The notes below the pieces were generated by a model, which saw only the letters and a list, made by a program, of their open reading frames with translations, was not told the origin of the DNA and did no database searches. The position numbers and the translations under genes are program-made. Positions 16,109 through 24,379 of a stretch of 64,000 nt of DNA are shown piece after piece (position 1 is the first letter of the stretch; the number at the start of each line of letters is the position of its first letter). This DNA is from Eubacteriales bacterium (GTDB lineage Bacteria; Bacillota; Clostridia; Lachnospirales; Lachnospiraceae): positions 1 to 64,000 of the forward strand of contig JAUNHC010000011.1 of assembly GCA_030524175.1 (NCBI GenBank), written 5' to 3'.

Positions 16109-16882
16109 ATGATGAAAAACAAAACAACGAAAGTCATCGTAAACGGTGTGGTTCTCGCTGCTCTGGCGGCACTTGGAGTTACTGTCTATCAGTTAGGTAC
16201 TGCTCCTGTAAAGGAAGACAATACTCAGGATGAAATCCGTATGGAAAGCGTTCAGCAAGAGGCAGCACCTAAAACAGAAGAAGAACCTATGGTAGATGTA
16301 GGTACAAATCATGTAGAGGCTAATCTGGACAATGAGGCTTCCGACGGTACAGATGTGGATTTAACAGCGAATGCCGGCACTCAGACAGAAGAGGAAGCTA
16401 ATGCAGCTGTGGATCCGGAAGAAGTGGCAGATGCATCTGCATCGGTCTTAACGGGTCCGGAAATTAATTTTTCAGAAGATACATCCATGGAATGGCCTGT
16501 AAACGGAAATATCCTTCTTGATTACAGTATGGACCAGACCACGTATTTCCCTACATTGGACCAGTATAAATTAAACCCGGCAATTGCTGTTCAGGCAGTT
16601 GAAGGAGCACCGGTAATGGCAGCAGTCAACGGCACTGTTTTTTCTATTGAGGAGAATGCACAGACAGGAACTACAGTGACAATGGAGCTGGGTAACGGAT
16701 ACCAGGCTGTTTACGGACAGCTGAAAGATTTATCAGTAGCTGAAGGTGATACAGTAAAAGAAGGTACTATTATCGGATATATCAGCGCACCTACGAAATA
16801 TTACAGTTTAGAAGGCAGCAATCTTTATTTTGCTATGAAAAAAGACGGCGAGCCTATTGATCCTATTGCATATCTGCCATGA
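16109..16882 (+). CDS. spoIIQ: SpoIIQ-like forespore membrane protein with degenerate LytM/M23 domain
   Basis: The protein has 257 residues. It has a short cytoplasmic tip, one membrane helix (VIVNGVVLAALAALGVTVY), an acidic linker (residues 30-120) and a C-terminal M23-like domain beginning at MEWPVNGNILLDYS. The zinc site is lost: the usual HxxxD segment reads NPAIAV (Asn156), and the usual HLHF reads NLYF (Asn238, Tyr240). It should therefore be structural, like the channel partner of SpoIIIAH, rather than a peptidase. ATG 16109 and the adjacent ATG 16112 are both possible starts after AGAGGTGAAAGG. Confidence 0.87.
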   Translation: MMKNKTTKVIVNGVVLAALAALGVTVYQLGTAPVKEDNTQDEIRMESVQQEAAPKTEEEPMVDVGTNHVEANLDNEASDGTDVDLTANAGTQTEEEANAAVDPEEVADASASVLTGPEINFSEDTSMEWPVNGNILLDYSMDQTTYFPTLDQYKLNPAIAVQAVEGAPVMAAVNGTVFSIEENAQTGTTVTMELGNGYQAVYGQLKDLSVAEGDTVKEGTIIGYISAPTKYYSLEGSNLYFAMKKDGEPIDPIAYLP

Positions 16883-16925
16883 TATGAATATAGAGGGAGA
16901 TTGTACCTATGCAATACTTCCCGGA

Positions 16926-16970
16926 AAAAGGCTGTCAAAAAGTTGAAAAACTTTTTGGCGGCCTTTTTTA
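16926..16970 (+). terminator. Strong terminator after spoIIQ
   Basis: AAAGGCTGTCAAAAAGTT pairs along its whole length with AACTTTTTGGCGGCCTTT (two wobbles), with a GAAA loop and a T-rich tail. Confidence 0.9.
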
Positions 16971-16991
16971 TCTCTTTTTTATCCCTTCGAA

Positions 16992-17020
16992 TTGAAAGCT
17001 TCGACATAATTGTGTATAAT
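16992..17020 (+). promoter_or_regulatory. Promoter of the LacI-family gene
   Basis: TTGAAA (16992-16997), a 17-bp spacer and TATAAT (17015-17020). The start is about 48 nt before the ATG. Confidence 0.75.
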
Positions 17021-17074
17021 AATCCGGTACGCATGTTATCATTCACGGTTTACAGAAGCTTAAGGAGTGACCAT

Positions 17075-18058
17075 ATGAATATCAATGAAATTGCTAAGCT
17101 TGCAGGTGTATCCAGGGCAACTGTGTCAAGATATCTGAATAACGGGTATGTAAGTGAGGAGAAGAAAGCCAGAATATACCAGGTTATCCAGGAGACCGGA
17201 TATCAGCCGTCTGCTCAGGCACAGATGCTGCGCACTAAGAAGACAAGGCTGGTCGGCGTGATTTTGCCAAAAATAAATTCGGATACCATCAGCCGGGAGG
17301 TGGCCGGCATCAGTGATATTCTGACAAAAAGAGGTTACCAGCTGATTCTGGCAAACACGAATAACGATATTGAAGAAGAATTAAAATATCTGTCTTTATT
17401 TAAGGATAATCAGGTTGACGGTGTGGTGTTCATTGCCACAATTTTCACAAAAAAACATAAGCAGATGCTAAAAGAATACAAGGTTCCCATTGTAATCCTG
17501 GGACAGCATTTAGAGGGTTACCCGTGCATCTACCAGGATGATTACCAGGCCGCTGTTGCAGTCACAGAAAAGCTCGCTGAAAAAGGCGAAAATTTCGCTT
17601 ATATCGGCGTGACAGAGAAGGATGAAGCAGTGGGAAACCAAAGGCGCAAAGGTTTTGAGGCGGTTCTGCATAAGAATAAACTGACAGTTCCGCCTGAGAG
17701 AATAAAGCAGGGGGATTTCACCATGGATTCAGGGTATGAAATGGCGAAAGAACTGTTTGACCGGGAATCTTCTATTGATTCGCTTCTTTGTGCCACTGAC
17801 ACAATGGCTGTGGGGGCTATGACTTATTTGAAGGAGATGGGGATTAAGATACCCCAGGATGTACAGGTAGCCGGAATCGGGGACGGTTCCCTGGGTAAAA
17901 TTGTGGAGCCCAAGCTTACGACAGTACATTTTTTCTATAAGACAAGCGGAATGGAAGCTGCATCAATGCTTGCCGATCTCATAGAGAGCGAAGGCGGGAT
18001 ACGTAAGGAAATTAAAATGGGATGTGAGATTGTTCTCAGGGATTCCCACCGTTCTTAG
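17075..18058 (+). CDS. LacI-family repressor, probably of the sucrose operon
   Basis: The protein has 327 residues from ATG 17075 behind TAAGGAGTG. A long in-frame upstream extension runs through the terminator and promoter and is rejected. The LacI HTH is residues 1-50 (NINEIAKLAGVSRATVSRYL, hinge region), then a periplasmic-binding-like sensor domain (LVGVILPKINSDTISREVAG, FAYIGVTEKDEAVGNQRRKG, CATDTMAVGAM). It lies 1.36 kb upstream of a sucrose PTS operon on the same strand, so a ScrR/SacR-type role is likely. The only DNA between them is the repeat array and palindrome. Confidence 0.9.
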   Translation: MNINEIAKLAGVSRATVSRYLNNGYVSEEKKARIYQVIQETGYQPSAQAQMLRTKKTRLVGVILPKINSDTISREVAGISDILTKRGYQLILANTNNDIEEELKYLSLFKDNQVDGVVFIATIFTKKHKQMLKEYKVPIVILGQHLEGYPCIYQDDYQAAVAVTEKLAEKGENFAYIGVTEKDEAVGNQRRKGFEAVLHKNKLTVPPERIKQGDFTMDSGYEMAKELFDRESSIDSLLCATDTMAVGAMTYLKEMGIKIPQDVQVAGIGDGSLGKIVEPKLTTVHFFYKTSGMEAASMLADLIESEGGIRKEIKMGCEIVLRDSHRS

Positions 18059-18082
18059 AAAAACTTAAAATATGAAGAAGTA

Positions 18083-18120
18083 AGAAGGCCTCTGTATTGT
18101 GCAGGGCCTTCTATTATTTT
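18083..18120 (+). terminator. Terminator of the LacI-family gene
   Basis: AGAAGGCC (18083-18090) pairs with GGCCTTCT (18105-18112), with an inner CTG/CAG pairing. A T-rich ATTATTTT tail follows. Confidence 0.75.
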
Positions 18121-18300
18121 GGATTATTATATTGCTTCATTGTTTGCTTGTTTATTATCTCAGATGTTTGGATATTGCACTTGGAATTGTTTTAAGAAGA
18201 CATCTTTCACCCGATTCGGGATGTCCGAAAACTAATTTCGTCCGGTCATTGTTCTTCACTATTTTAATTTTTAGTTCTCAGGCAGTTTCCTTCGGAAATT

Positions 18301-18848
18301 ACCTATAAGATCGGGATGAGAGGGGAAGTTATAGGTAGATGAAGCTGCTATCAGAAGAAAATGAGCTGGAAATGCCAGAGAAATACCTATAAGATTCAGA
18401 TATATGGAAAATTTATAGGTAAATTAAGCGGTTATCTAGAGAAAATACACGGGGAATGCCTGTGAAGTACCCATAAAATTAGGATATGCGGGAAATTTAT
18501 AGGTAAATGAAGGCGCTGACAGGAGGAAATGCACCGTGAGTGGGCGAGAAATACCCATAAAATTTGGATATACGGGAAATTTATAGGTAAATCAAGCAGC
18601 AGTCAGGAGGAAATGCACCGGGAATGTGCGAGAAATACCCATAAAATTTAGATATACGGGAAATTTATAGGTAAATCAAGCTGCTATCAAGAGAGAATGA
18701 GCTGGAAATGTGAGATAAGTACCCATAAGATTCGGATATGCGGGAAATTTATAGGTAAATCCAGTTGCTATCAGGAGGAAATGCACTGAGAATGTGCGAG
18801 AAATACCCATAAGATTTGGATGAGAAAGGAATTTATAGGTAAATGAAA
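18301..18848 (+). repeat. Seven-copy tandem array with exact 84-bp period
   Basis: Copies begin (ACCYATAA) at 18301, 18385, 18469, 18553, 18637, 18721 and 18805. Every interval is exactly 84 bp, although the copies differ by many substitutions. Each holds an inverted pair ACC(C/T)ATAA ... TTATAGGT about 35 bp across, and most hold CAGGAGGAAATG. The plus-strand phase starting at ACC is the only open one. It encodes a 28-residue unit with core THKIxIYGKFIGK, but five of the seven copies, and part of another, contain stops. The longest intact run is 18529-18651 (40 codons). The 180 bp before the array (18121-18300) hold no convincing gene. Confidence 0.9.
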
Positions 18849-18974
18849 TAAGTCCTGATGTCGATTCTTTTAGACTTGGATATCATATCCTGCAGGTATG
18901 CGCGTTTGCTGCGCAGACTGGGCGGAAATATGCCGGATATAGATATCCAGCTCTTCGCCCCAGGCAGATTACAA

Positions 18975-19140
18975 CTAGTGCACTGACACATTCATGTTTA
19001 GCCTAACAGCACTGCATATTTTGACATCCGCCGCGTTGTCGTCAGTCAGCGTAGCCACCGCTACGCTTCCTTCCTCCGCCTTGCGGACTGACAAAATATG
19101 CAGCACTGTTAGGCTAAACATGAATGTGTCAGCACACTAG
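18975..19140. repeat. 166-bp near-perfect palindrome, MITE-like
   Basis: Left arm 18975-19023 and right arm 19092-19140 are 49 nt each and complementary with few mismatches, both ending in CTAG. The centre has its own perfect hairpin AGCGTAG/CTACGCT and a second pair of GTCAGTC-like words. There is no ORF. It resembles a miniature inverted-repeat element or structured extragenic repeat inserted between the repeat array and the sucrose promoter. Confidence 0.8.
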
Positions 19141-19280
19141 CTGGAAGCGTAACAGCCCAGCGGCATTGAACTGTTACGCTCCTAACAATACGCAGTACCA
19201 AAACAGGATTGGAATAAATTCCCTTCCATTTCGTCTATTATACACAATTTATGGGAATAATATTTGGTAGAAGTTCCGTA

Positions 19281-19309
19281 TTTACAAATGAATATGTGAG
19301 GCATATAAT
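19281..19309 (+). promoter_or_regulatory. Promoter of the sucrose PTS operon
   Basis: TTTACA (19281-19286), a 17-bp spacer and TATAAT (19304-19309). It gives a leader of about 105 nt before the IIBCA start. Confidence 0.75.
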
Positions 19310-19321
19310 GAAAACGAGATA

Positions 19322-19335
19322 TGAGAACGATTTCA
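19322..19335. promoter_or_regulatory. LacI-type operator just downstream of the sucrose promoter
   Basis: TGAGAACGATTTCA is an imperfect palindrome around a central CG, the usual LacI-family geometry. It sits 13 bp after the -10, where a bound repressor would block initiation. A further AACGATAACG-like word lies near 19392. The likely repressor is the product of 17075-18058. Confidence 0.5.
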
Positions 19336-19421
19336 TATAAATAAACAAGTAAACAACAAGATATCTTAAAATATCAAGAGATTAAACGTGGGAACGATAA
19401 CGTAAAGAGAGGGAGGAAGTT

Positions 19422-21326
19422 ATGGATTACAAAAAGACGGCACAGGAAATTTACGACAATATCGGAAAAAGAGAAAATATTATTTCAGCTGCACATTGTG
19501 CCACAAGGCTGCGTCTTGTCATTGCCGACAATGACAAAGCAGACAAAGAAACAGTAGAAAATATAGACGGGGTTAAGGGTGTTTTCTTTGCACAGGGGCA
19601 GATGCAGATAATCCTGGGAACAGGAGTGGTAAATAAAGTCTACGATGAATTCATTAAAATCGCAGGAATTTCAGAGAGCAGTAAGGAAGAGGTGAAGCAG
19701 GCGGCAGCTTCCAGGGCGAATCCTCTTCAGCGGCTGATAAAGACTCTGGGTGACATCTTTGTACCCATCATTCCGGCAATTGTGGCCAGCGGTTTCCTGA
19801 TGGGGATTATGGAAGCCCTGAATTTCATGGTGAACAACGGTTATGTGAATATTGATACCAGCGGTTCTATTTATACATTTGCCCAGCTGTTCAGCAACAC
19901 TGCATATACCTTTCTTCCTATTCTCATCGCTTACAGCGGCGCAAAGGTATTCGGCGCAAATCCTTATCTGGGTGCGGTGATCGGTATGATCATGATCCAT
20001 CCCAATCTGCAGAATGCATGGACTGTGGCAACGGAAGGAGTCCAGGCAACACAGAAGGTATGGTTCGGATTATATTCAGTGGATATGGTCGGTTATCAGG
20101 GCCATGTGATCCCAGTTATCATAGCTGTATGGGTTCTGGCACAGATTGAGAAGCGTCTGCACAAGATTGTGCCAGCAATGTTTGACCTTTTTGTCACACC
20201 TCTTGTAAGTGTATTTGTAACTGGGTATCTTACCTTATCCATTATCGGACCAATCTTTGTGACTCTTGAAAACGGACTGCTTGACGGGGTACAGTGGCTG
20301 ATCGCCCTGCCTCTTGGTATCGGAAGTTTTATTATGGGCGGTTTCTATGCACCCACTGTGGTTGCCGGAGTACACCATATGTATACGATCATTGATCTAG
20401 GACAGATTGCAAAATTCGGAGTAACCTTCTGGCTGCCCCTTGCATCAGCGGCAAATGTGGCACAGGGCGGTGCAGCTCTTGCCGTGGCATTGAAGACTAA
20501 GGATAAGAAGATTAAATCCATGGCAGTTCCTTCTGCACTGAGTGCATGTATGGGAATCACGGAACCAGCAATATTCGGGGTGAATCTCCGTTTTGGTAAA
20601 CCTTTTATCATGGCTTGTATCGGCGGTGCCTGCGGAGCACTTTTTGCCTCCATCACCGGACTTGGAGCAACAGGAACAGGAGTAACAGGTATCTTTGGAA
20701 TCCTGCTTTGCTTAAACAAACCCATGACGTATATTATTATGTTTGCAATTTCCCTGGGAGTAGCCTTTGTTCTCACCTGGATGTTCGGATATAAAGATGC
20801 AGAACCAATCCCTGTGAAATCCACAAAAGAAAAAGATATTTCTGAACCAGGCAAGCTGGCAGAGGAGGAGACTTATCTCCTGTTATCTCCCCTGGAAGGG
20901 ACTGCGATCCCTCTTTCCCAGGTAAAGGATGAAACATTTGCGTCAGAGGTTCTGGGTAAAGGAATGGCTGTAATCCCTGACAGCGGTAAAGTGACTGCAC
21001 CTTGTGATGCCACTGTAGAGACAGTTTTTGATACCAGGCATGCTGTGGGTCTTACTGCAGACAGCGGTGCGGAGATACTGATCCATATAGGGGTCAACAC
21101 TGTTGAATTAGGAGGGAAATATTACACCGCCCACGTTAAGGACGGAGATCATGTAAAAGCCGGACAGCTTCTCATATCCTTTGATATGGAGAAAATAAAA
21201 GAAGCAGGCTATGATGTGACAACTCCTATGATCGTCACGAACTCCGATGATTATAGAGCTGTAAATCTGCTGAAGGCGGGAACTGTAACCCATAATACAG
21301 AAGTATTGGAGATGATCAAAGAATGA
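19422..21326 (+). CDS. PTS sucrose-type transporter, fused IIB-IIC-IIA
   Basis: This 634-residue membrane permease takes up and phosphorylates a beta-glucoside-family disaccharide, most likely sucrose given the GH32 partner. Residues 1-85 form IIB, with the phospho-Cys in AAHCATRLRLV. Residues 105-465 form IIC, with many membrane helices (IIPAIVASGFLMGIMEALNF, FWLPLASAANVAQGGAALAV, MGITEPAIFGVNLRF). Residues 480-634 form IIA, with phospho-His in EILIHIGVNTVELGG. The start at ATG 19422 follows GAGGGAGGAAG. Its stop overlaps the hydrolase start by 4 bp (ATGA). Confidence 0.94.
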   Translation: MDYKKTAQEIYDNIGKRENIISAAHCATRLRLVIADNDKADKETVENIDGVKGVFFAQGQMQIILGTGVVNKVYDEFIKIAGISESSKEEVKQAAASRANPLQRLIKTLGDIFVPIIPAIVASGFLMGIMEALNFMVNNGYVNIDTSGSIYTFAQLFSNTAYTFLPILIAYSGAKVFGANPYLGAVIGMIMIHPNLQNAWTVATEGVQATQKVWFGLYSVDMVGYQGHVIPVIIAVWVLAQIEKRLHKIVPAMFDLFVTPLVSVFVTGYLTLSIIGPIFVTLENGLLDGVQWLIALPLGIGSFIMGGFYAPTVVAGVHHMYTIIDLGQIAKFGVTFWLPLASAANVAQGGAALAVALKTKDKKIKSMAVPSALSACMGITEPAIFGVNLRFGKPFIMACIGGACGALFASITGLGATGTGVTGIFGILLCLNKPMTYIIMFAISLGVAFVLTWMFGYKDAEPIPVKSTKEKDISEPGKLAEEETYLLLSPLEGTAIPLSQVKDETFASEVLGKGMAVIPDSGKVTAPCDATVETVFDTRHAVGLTADSGAEILIHIGVNTVELGGKYYTAHVKDGDHVKAGQLLISFDMEKIKEAGYDVTTPMIVTNSDDYRAVNLLKAGTVTHNTEVLEMIKE

Positions 21327-22768
21327 GTGCATTGTCGAAGGTTCTTACAGAAGAGATAAGAAAAATCGAAGATACACGTTTAGTGGAAGATTCTATAAGT
21401 AAGTACAGGCTGACCCATCATTTAATGCCTCCTGTGGGCTGGCTGAACGATCCCAATGGTTTGTGCTGGTTTAAGGGAAGATACCACGTGTTTTTCCAGT
21501 ATGCGCCTTTTGAGGTGGAAGGCGGACTGAAATGCTGGGGCCATTATTCCAGTGAGGATCTGGTGAATTGGAGATACGAGGGAGCGCCTCTGCTCCCTGA
21601 TTCACCCCAGGACTGCCATGGCGTTTATTCAGGTTCCGCCCTGGTGGAGAATGATAAGCTTCATCTGTTCTACACAGGCAATGTGAAGCTGGACGGTGAT
21701 TATGATTATATTAATAATGGAAGAGAGACAAGCACACTCCATGTGGAGAGCGAGGATGGTATCCACTTCAGCAATAAGGAGGTAGTCATCCCTTTTTCCA
21801 AGTATCCGGAGGAATATACCTGCCATATCCGTGATCCCAAGGTGTGGAAGGACGGAGAGGTTTACAGGATGGTCCTGGGCGGAAGGAAAAAAGATGACAC
21901 GGGTGCTGTTCTTTTTTACCAGTCAAAGGATTTCAAGGACTGGAGCTTTGAAAAGGAAATCACAACAGAAACCCCTTTTGGATATATGTGGGAATGTCCT
22001 GACTATTTTCAGCTTGGCGGGAAAGGCATATTGTCAGTTTCACCCCAAGGAGTGCAGAGGGAAGAGTACCGGTACCAGAATATATACCAGTCAGGATATT
22101 TCCTAATGGAAAATAATGATAAATATCTGGATAGCAGAGATTTCCGTGAATGGGATATGGGTTTTGATTTTTATGCCCCTCAGACATTTACTGACGGAAA
22201 GGGACGCAGGATTCTTATTGGATGGATGGGAATGCCGGATGCAGAGGAGGAGTATATCAACCTTACAGTGAAGGAGGGATGGCAGCACTGCCTTACCCTT
22301 CCCAGGGAACTGACCATGAATGACGGAAAGATATATCAGTACCCTGTGGAAGAACTGTCATCTTTAAGAAAAGGATGCTGTGAGATTGACAGGAGGAAAT
22401 CACAGATTGATCTCCGGGGACCTTTTGATCTGGAACTGAAAATAGAAGGAGAAACAGCAGAAATACATCTGGGAAGGGATTTATCTCTTTCATATAGGAA
22501 TGGATGTGCCGTACTTACACTGTCAGAAGATGCAGGTGCAGGACGAAGGACACGGAAGGCGAGACTGGATCAGCTGAAGGAAGTGAGAATAGTGTCCGAC
22601 ATATCTGCTGTGGAAATTTACTTAAACAGAGGTGAGACGGTTTTCTCTACGAGATATTATCCGGGTGAGGACAGGAGGCTTTTGCGTGTAGAGGCAGAAG
22701 ATTTCCGGGGAAAGGTCTTTTCATTGGACAGTATGACCTTTGGTTACTGTTCGCTCCGTGCCCGGTAA
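21323..22768 (+). CDS. scrB: Sucrose-6-phosphate hydrolase (GH32)
   Basis: This 481-residue cytosolic hydrolase splits sucrose-6-phosphate into glucose-6-phosphate and fructose. GH32 signatures are all present: the nucleophile in WLNDPNG (near residue 41), the stabiliser in IRDPKVW and the acid/base in WECPDYF. A smaller beta-sandwich domain forms the last 150 residues. No signal peptide is present, in line with PTS uptake. The alternative symbol is sacA. Translation is coupled to the PTS gene. Confidence 0.95.
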   Translation: MSALSKVLTEEIRKIEDTRLVEDSISKYRLTHHLMPPVGWLNDPNGLCWFKGRYHVFFQYAPFEVEGGLKCWGHYSSEDLVNWRYEGAPLLPDSPQDCHGVYSGSALVENDKLHLFYTGNVKLDGDYDYINNGRETSTLHVESEDGIHFSNKEVVIPFSKYPEEYTCHIRDPKVWKDGEVYRMVLGGRKKDDTGAVLFYQSKDFKDWSFEKEITTETPFGYMWECPDYFQLGGKGILSVSPQGVQREEYRYQNIYQSGYFLMENNDKYLDSRDFREWDMGFDFYAPQTFTDGKGRRILIGWMGMPDAEEEYINLTVKEGWQHCLTLPRELTMNDGKIYQYPVEELSSLRKGCCEIDRRKSQIDLRGPFDLELKIEGETAEIHLGRDLSLSYRNGCAVLTLSEDAGAGRRTRKARLDQLKEVRIVSDISAVEIYLNRGETVFSTRYYPGEDRRLLRVEAEDFRGKVFSLDSMTFGYCSLRAR

Positions 22769-22875
22769 CACGCTTACCGGTGAAAAGTCACGACCTTTGT
22801 CTTCTTTATTCATTAAGCTTTATTCATTAAATAAAAATCATGATTCACAAATAAGGAAATTCTACGTATAATAAA

Positions 22876-22926
22876 AGCAGGTGGGAAAGCAAAATCCGCA
22901 ATCGGTATTCTCCTACCTGCTTTTTT
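22876..22926 (+). terminator. Terminator of the sucrose operon
   Basis: AGCAGGTGGGA pairs with TCCTACCTGCT (11 bp, one wobble) over a long loop, then TTTTT. It lies about 110 bp after scrB. The rest of 22769-23127 holds no gene. Confidence 0.75.
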
Positions 22927-23127
22927 CTTTGCCGGAGGTATCTCCGGCAAGACAATAGTTTCGGCGTTGACGGACTATTTGTTTGGGTGACGTACTGTGT
23001 TTGACCGATTGCTTTTTATAGAGATAAGGATGGCCGCTGTAGCTCATACGCCGGCGGCAGTCCTTTACATAGATGGGAACGGCCGGGCAGGATACCGGCC
23101 GTATTCCGGGTAATGAAGGAGCAGAAG

Positions 23128-23370
23128 ATGAATTATACCTACATGGTCCGCTGTGCGGACGGAACTCTCTATACAGGCTGGACAAACTGTCTCAGTAAAA
23201 GGATAAAGGCTCATAACGAAGGAAAAAACGGCGCAAAGTATACAAAGACAAAACGTCCTGTGGCACTTGTATATTATGAAGGTTTTGCCACAAAACAGGA
23301 GGCTATGAGCCGGGAATATGAGATCAAACAGCTCACCCGTGAGAAAAAACTGGAATTATTGAAGTTTTAG
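23128..23370 (+). CDS. GIY-YIG nuclease superfamily protein (YhbQ-like)
   Basis: The protein has 80 residues. ATG 23128 is preferred to ATG 23113 because AAGGAG sits 6 bp before it. A single GIY-YIG fold is shown by YTYMVRCADGTLYTGWTNCL, then LSKRIKAHNEGKNGAKYTK, RPVALVYYE and SREYEIKQL, with Arg and Glu in catalytic-like places. It is a UPF0213-type stand-alone domain, proposed to act on branched or damaged DNA. It is monocistronic, with its terminator shared with the convergent gene. Confidence 0.88.
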   Translation: MNYTYMVRCADGTLYTGWTNCLSKRIKAHNEGKNGAKYTKTKRPVALVYYEGFATKQEAMSREYEIKQLTREKKLELLKF

Positions 23371-23400
23371 GCAGAGTGAAATAAAGAAATGGGATAGATA

Positions 23401-23482
23401 AAAACTCCCAAAGACTGGAAATATGTGTAACCATTCACGCAGGTGTCAACGGTTACACATATGCACAGCCTTTGGGAGTTTT
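23401..23482. terminator. Bidirectional terminator with nested hairpins
   Basis: The outer stem AAAACTCCCAAAG (23401-23413) pairs with CTTTGGGAGTTTT (23470-23482). The inner stem ATATGTGTAACC (23421-23432) pairs with GGTTACACATAT (23451-23462). The A/T ends make it work on both strands, between convergent genes. Confidence 0.85.
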
Positions 23483-23483
23483 A

Positions 23484-24146
23484 TTATACAGGAAGTGTGG
23501 ATATAAAGAAATACATGAGTATAAAATGGCAGGCGCTGCCCAACATAATAAATACATGGAAAATTTCGTGTGAGCCAAAGTTTTTATGTTTAGAATCAAA
23601 AATGGGGAGCTTCAGTCCGTAAATGATTCCGCCGATGGTATAAATAATTCCTCCGGCAAGGAGCCAGCCGAATCCTACTCTTGGAAGAGAACGGAAAATA
23701 GGGACAAAAGCCAGTACACAGAGCCAGCCCATTCCGATATATAACACGGAGGAGACCCATTTAGGACATGTGATCCATAATCCCTTCAATATGATACCAA
23801 GGATTGCCACGGCCCATACAGCAGCACAGAGGATATAGCCTGTACGTCCATGGAGAGCAATAAGGCAAATAGGAGTATAGCTTCCTGCTATCATGATAAA
23901 GATCATCATGTGGTCCATTTTCCGAAGGCGCCTGTTAACTGTTTCTGTAGAGTTTATGGAGTGGTAGATGGTGCTTGCGGCATACAAAAGTATCATTGTG
24001 AGTATAAATACACTGAGAGCAAATATGTGCAATGTGTCAGCTCCTCTGGCAGTCCTCATCAGTAAGGGGACTGCACCCACAACGGCAAGTATCAGAGCAA
24101 TACCATGAGTGATGGCGCTTCCCGGGTCCTTTAATTTGAGATTCAT
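23484..24146 (-). CDS. Hemolysin III / TrhA-family membrane protein
   Basis: The protein has 220 residues and starts behind AAGGAGGCGATT. Seven membrane helices are predicted. The PAQR/hemolysin III motifs are ITHGIALILAVVGAVPL, YAASTIYHSINS, KMDHMMIFIMIAGSYTP, GGIIYTIGGIIYGLK and the C-terminal HEIFHVFIMLGSACHF metal-binding histidines. In bacteria these proteins affect membrane fluidity. Actual haemolysis is not implied. A palindrome lies in its upstream region. Confidence 0.93.
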   Translation of the reverse strand: MNLKLKDPGSAITHGIALILAVVGAVPLLMRTARGADTLHIFALSVFILTMILLYAASTIYHSINSTETVNRRLRKMDHMMIFIMIAGSYTPICLIALHGRTGYILCAAVWAVAILGIILKGLWITCPKWVSSVLYIGMGWLCVLAFVPIFRSLPRVGFGWLLAGGIIYTIGGIIYGLKLPIFDSKHKNFGSHEIFHVFIMLGSACHFILMYFFISTLPV

Positions 24147-24189
24147 TTGAATCGCCTCCTTAAAAATAAAACATTAAAAACGTTGCAAT

Positions 24190-24206
24190 GTAGTTTTGAA
24201 AACTAC
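24190..24206. promoter_or_regulatory. Palindromic operator candidate upstream of the hemolysin III gene
   Basis: GTAGTTTTGAAAACTAC is a perfect 8-bp inverted repeat around one base, 45 bp before the minus-strand ATG. The form recalls lipid-gene operators such as those of FabT, which would fit a membrane-fluidity gene. The regulator is unknown. Confidence 0.45.
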
Positions 24207-24379
24207 GTAAAAAGTATATGATTACTATACCATAAATATTCAGAAATGCAAGAGGATTTTAAAAATTAATAATTTTCCTGGTTAGCTAATGCGTGTATAT
24301 TTCTCCATTTTTTACAGACAATAACAACACGAGCATAGAATATAAGATTCGAGAAAATACAGAAACGGAGGAAAGACAC

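Noticed and set aside
16901-17074. N-terminal extension of the LacI-family protein
   Set aside because: It would be translated from the terminator and promoter; the HTH begins at ATG 17075, which has a proper RBS.
18099-18308. 69-codon hydrophobic ORF after the LacI gene
   Set aside because: It begins inside the terminator region, has no RBS, and its end runs into the first 84-bp repeat in a different phase.
18301-18848. CRISPR-like array
   Set aside because: The 84-bp units are contiguous and all similar, with no unique spacers between short identical repeats, and no cas genes are present.
24293-24379. ATG-started longer form of SpoVT
   Set aside because: The extension has no RBS and goes beyond the family N-terminus; TTG 24380 has GGAGG in place.
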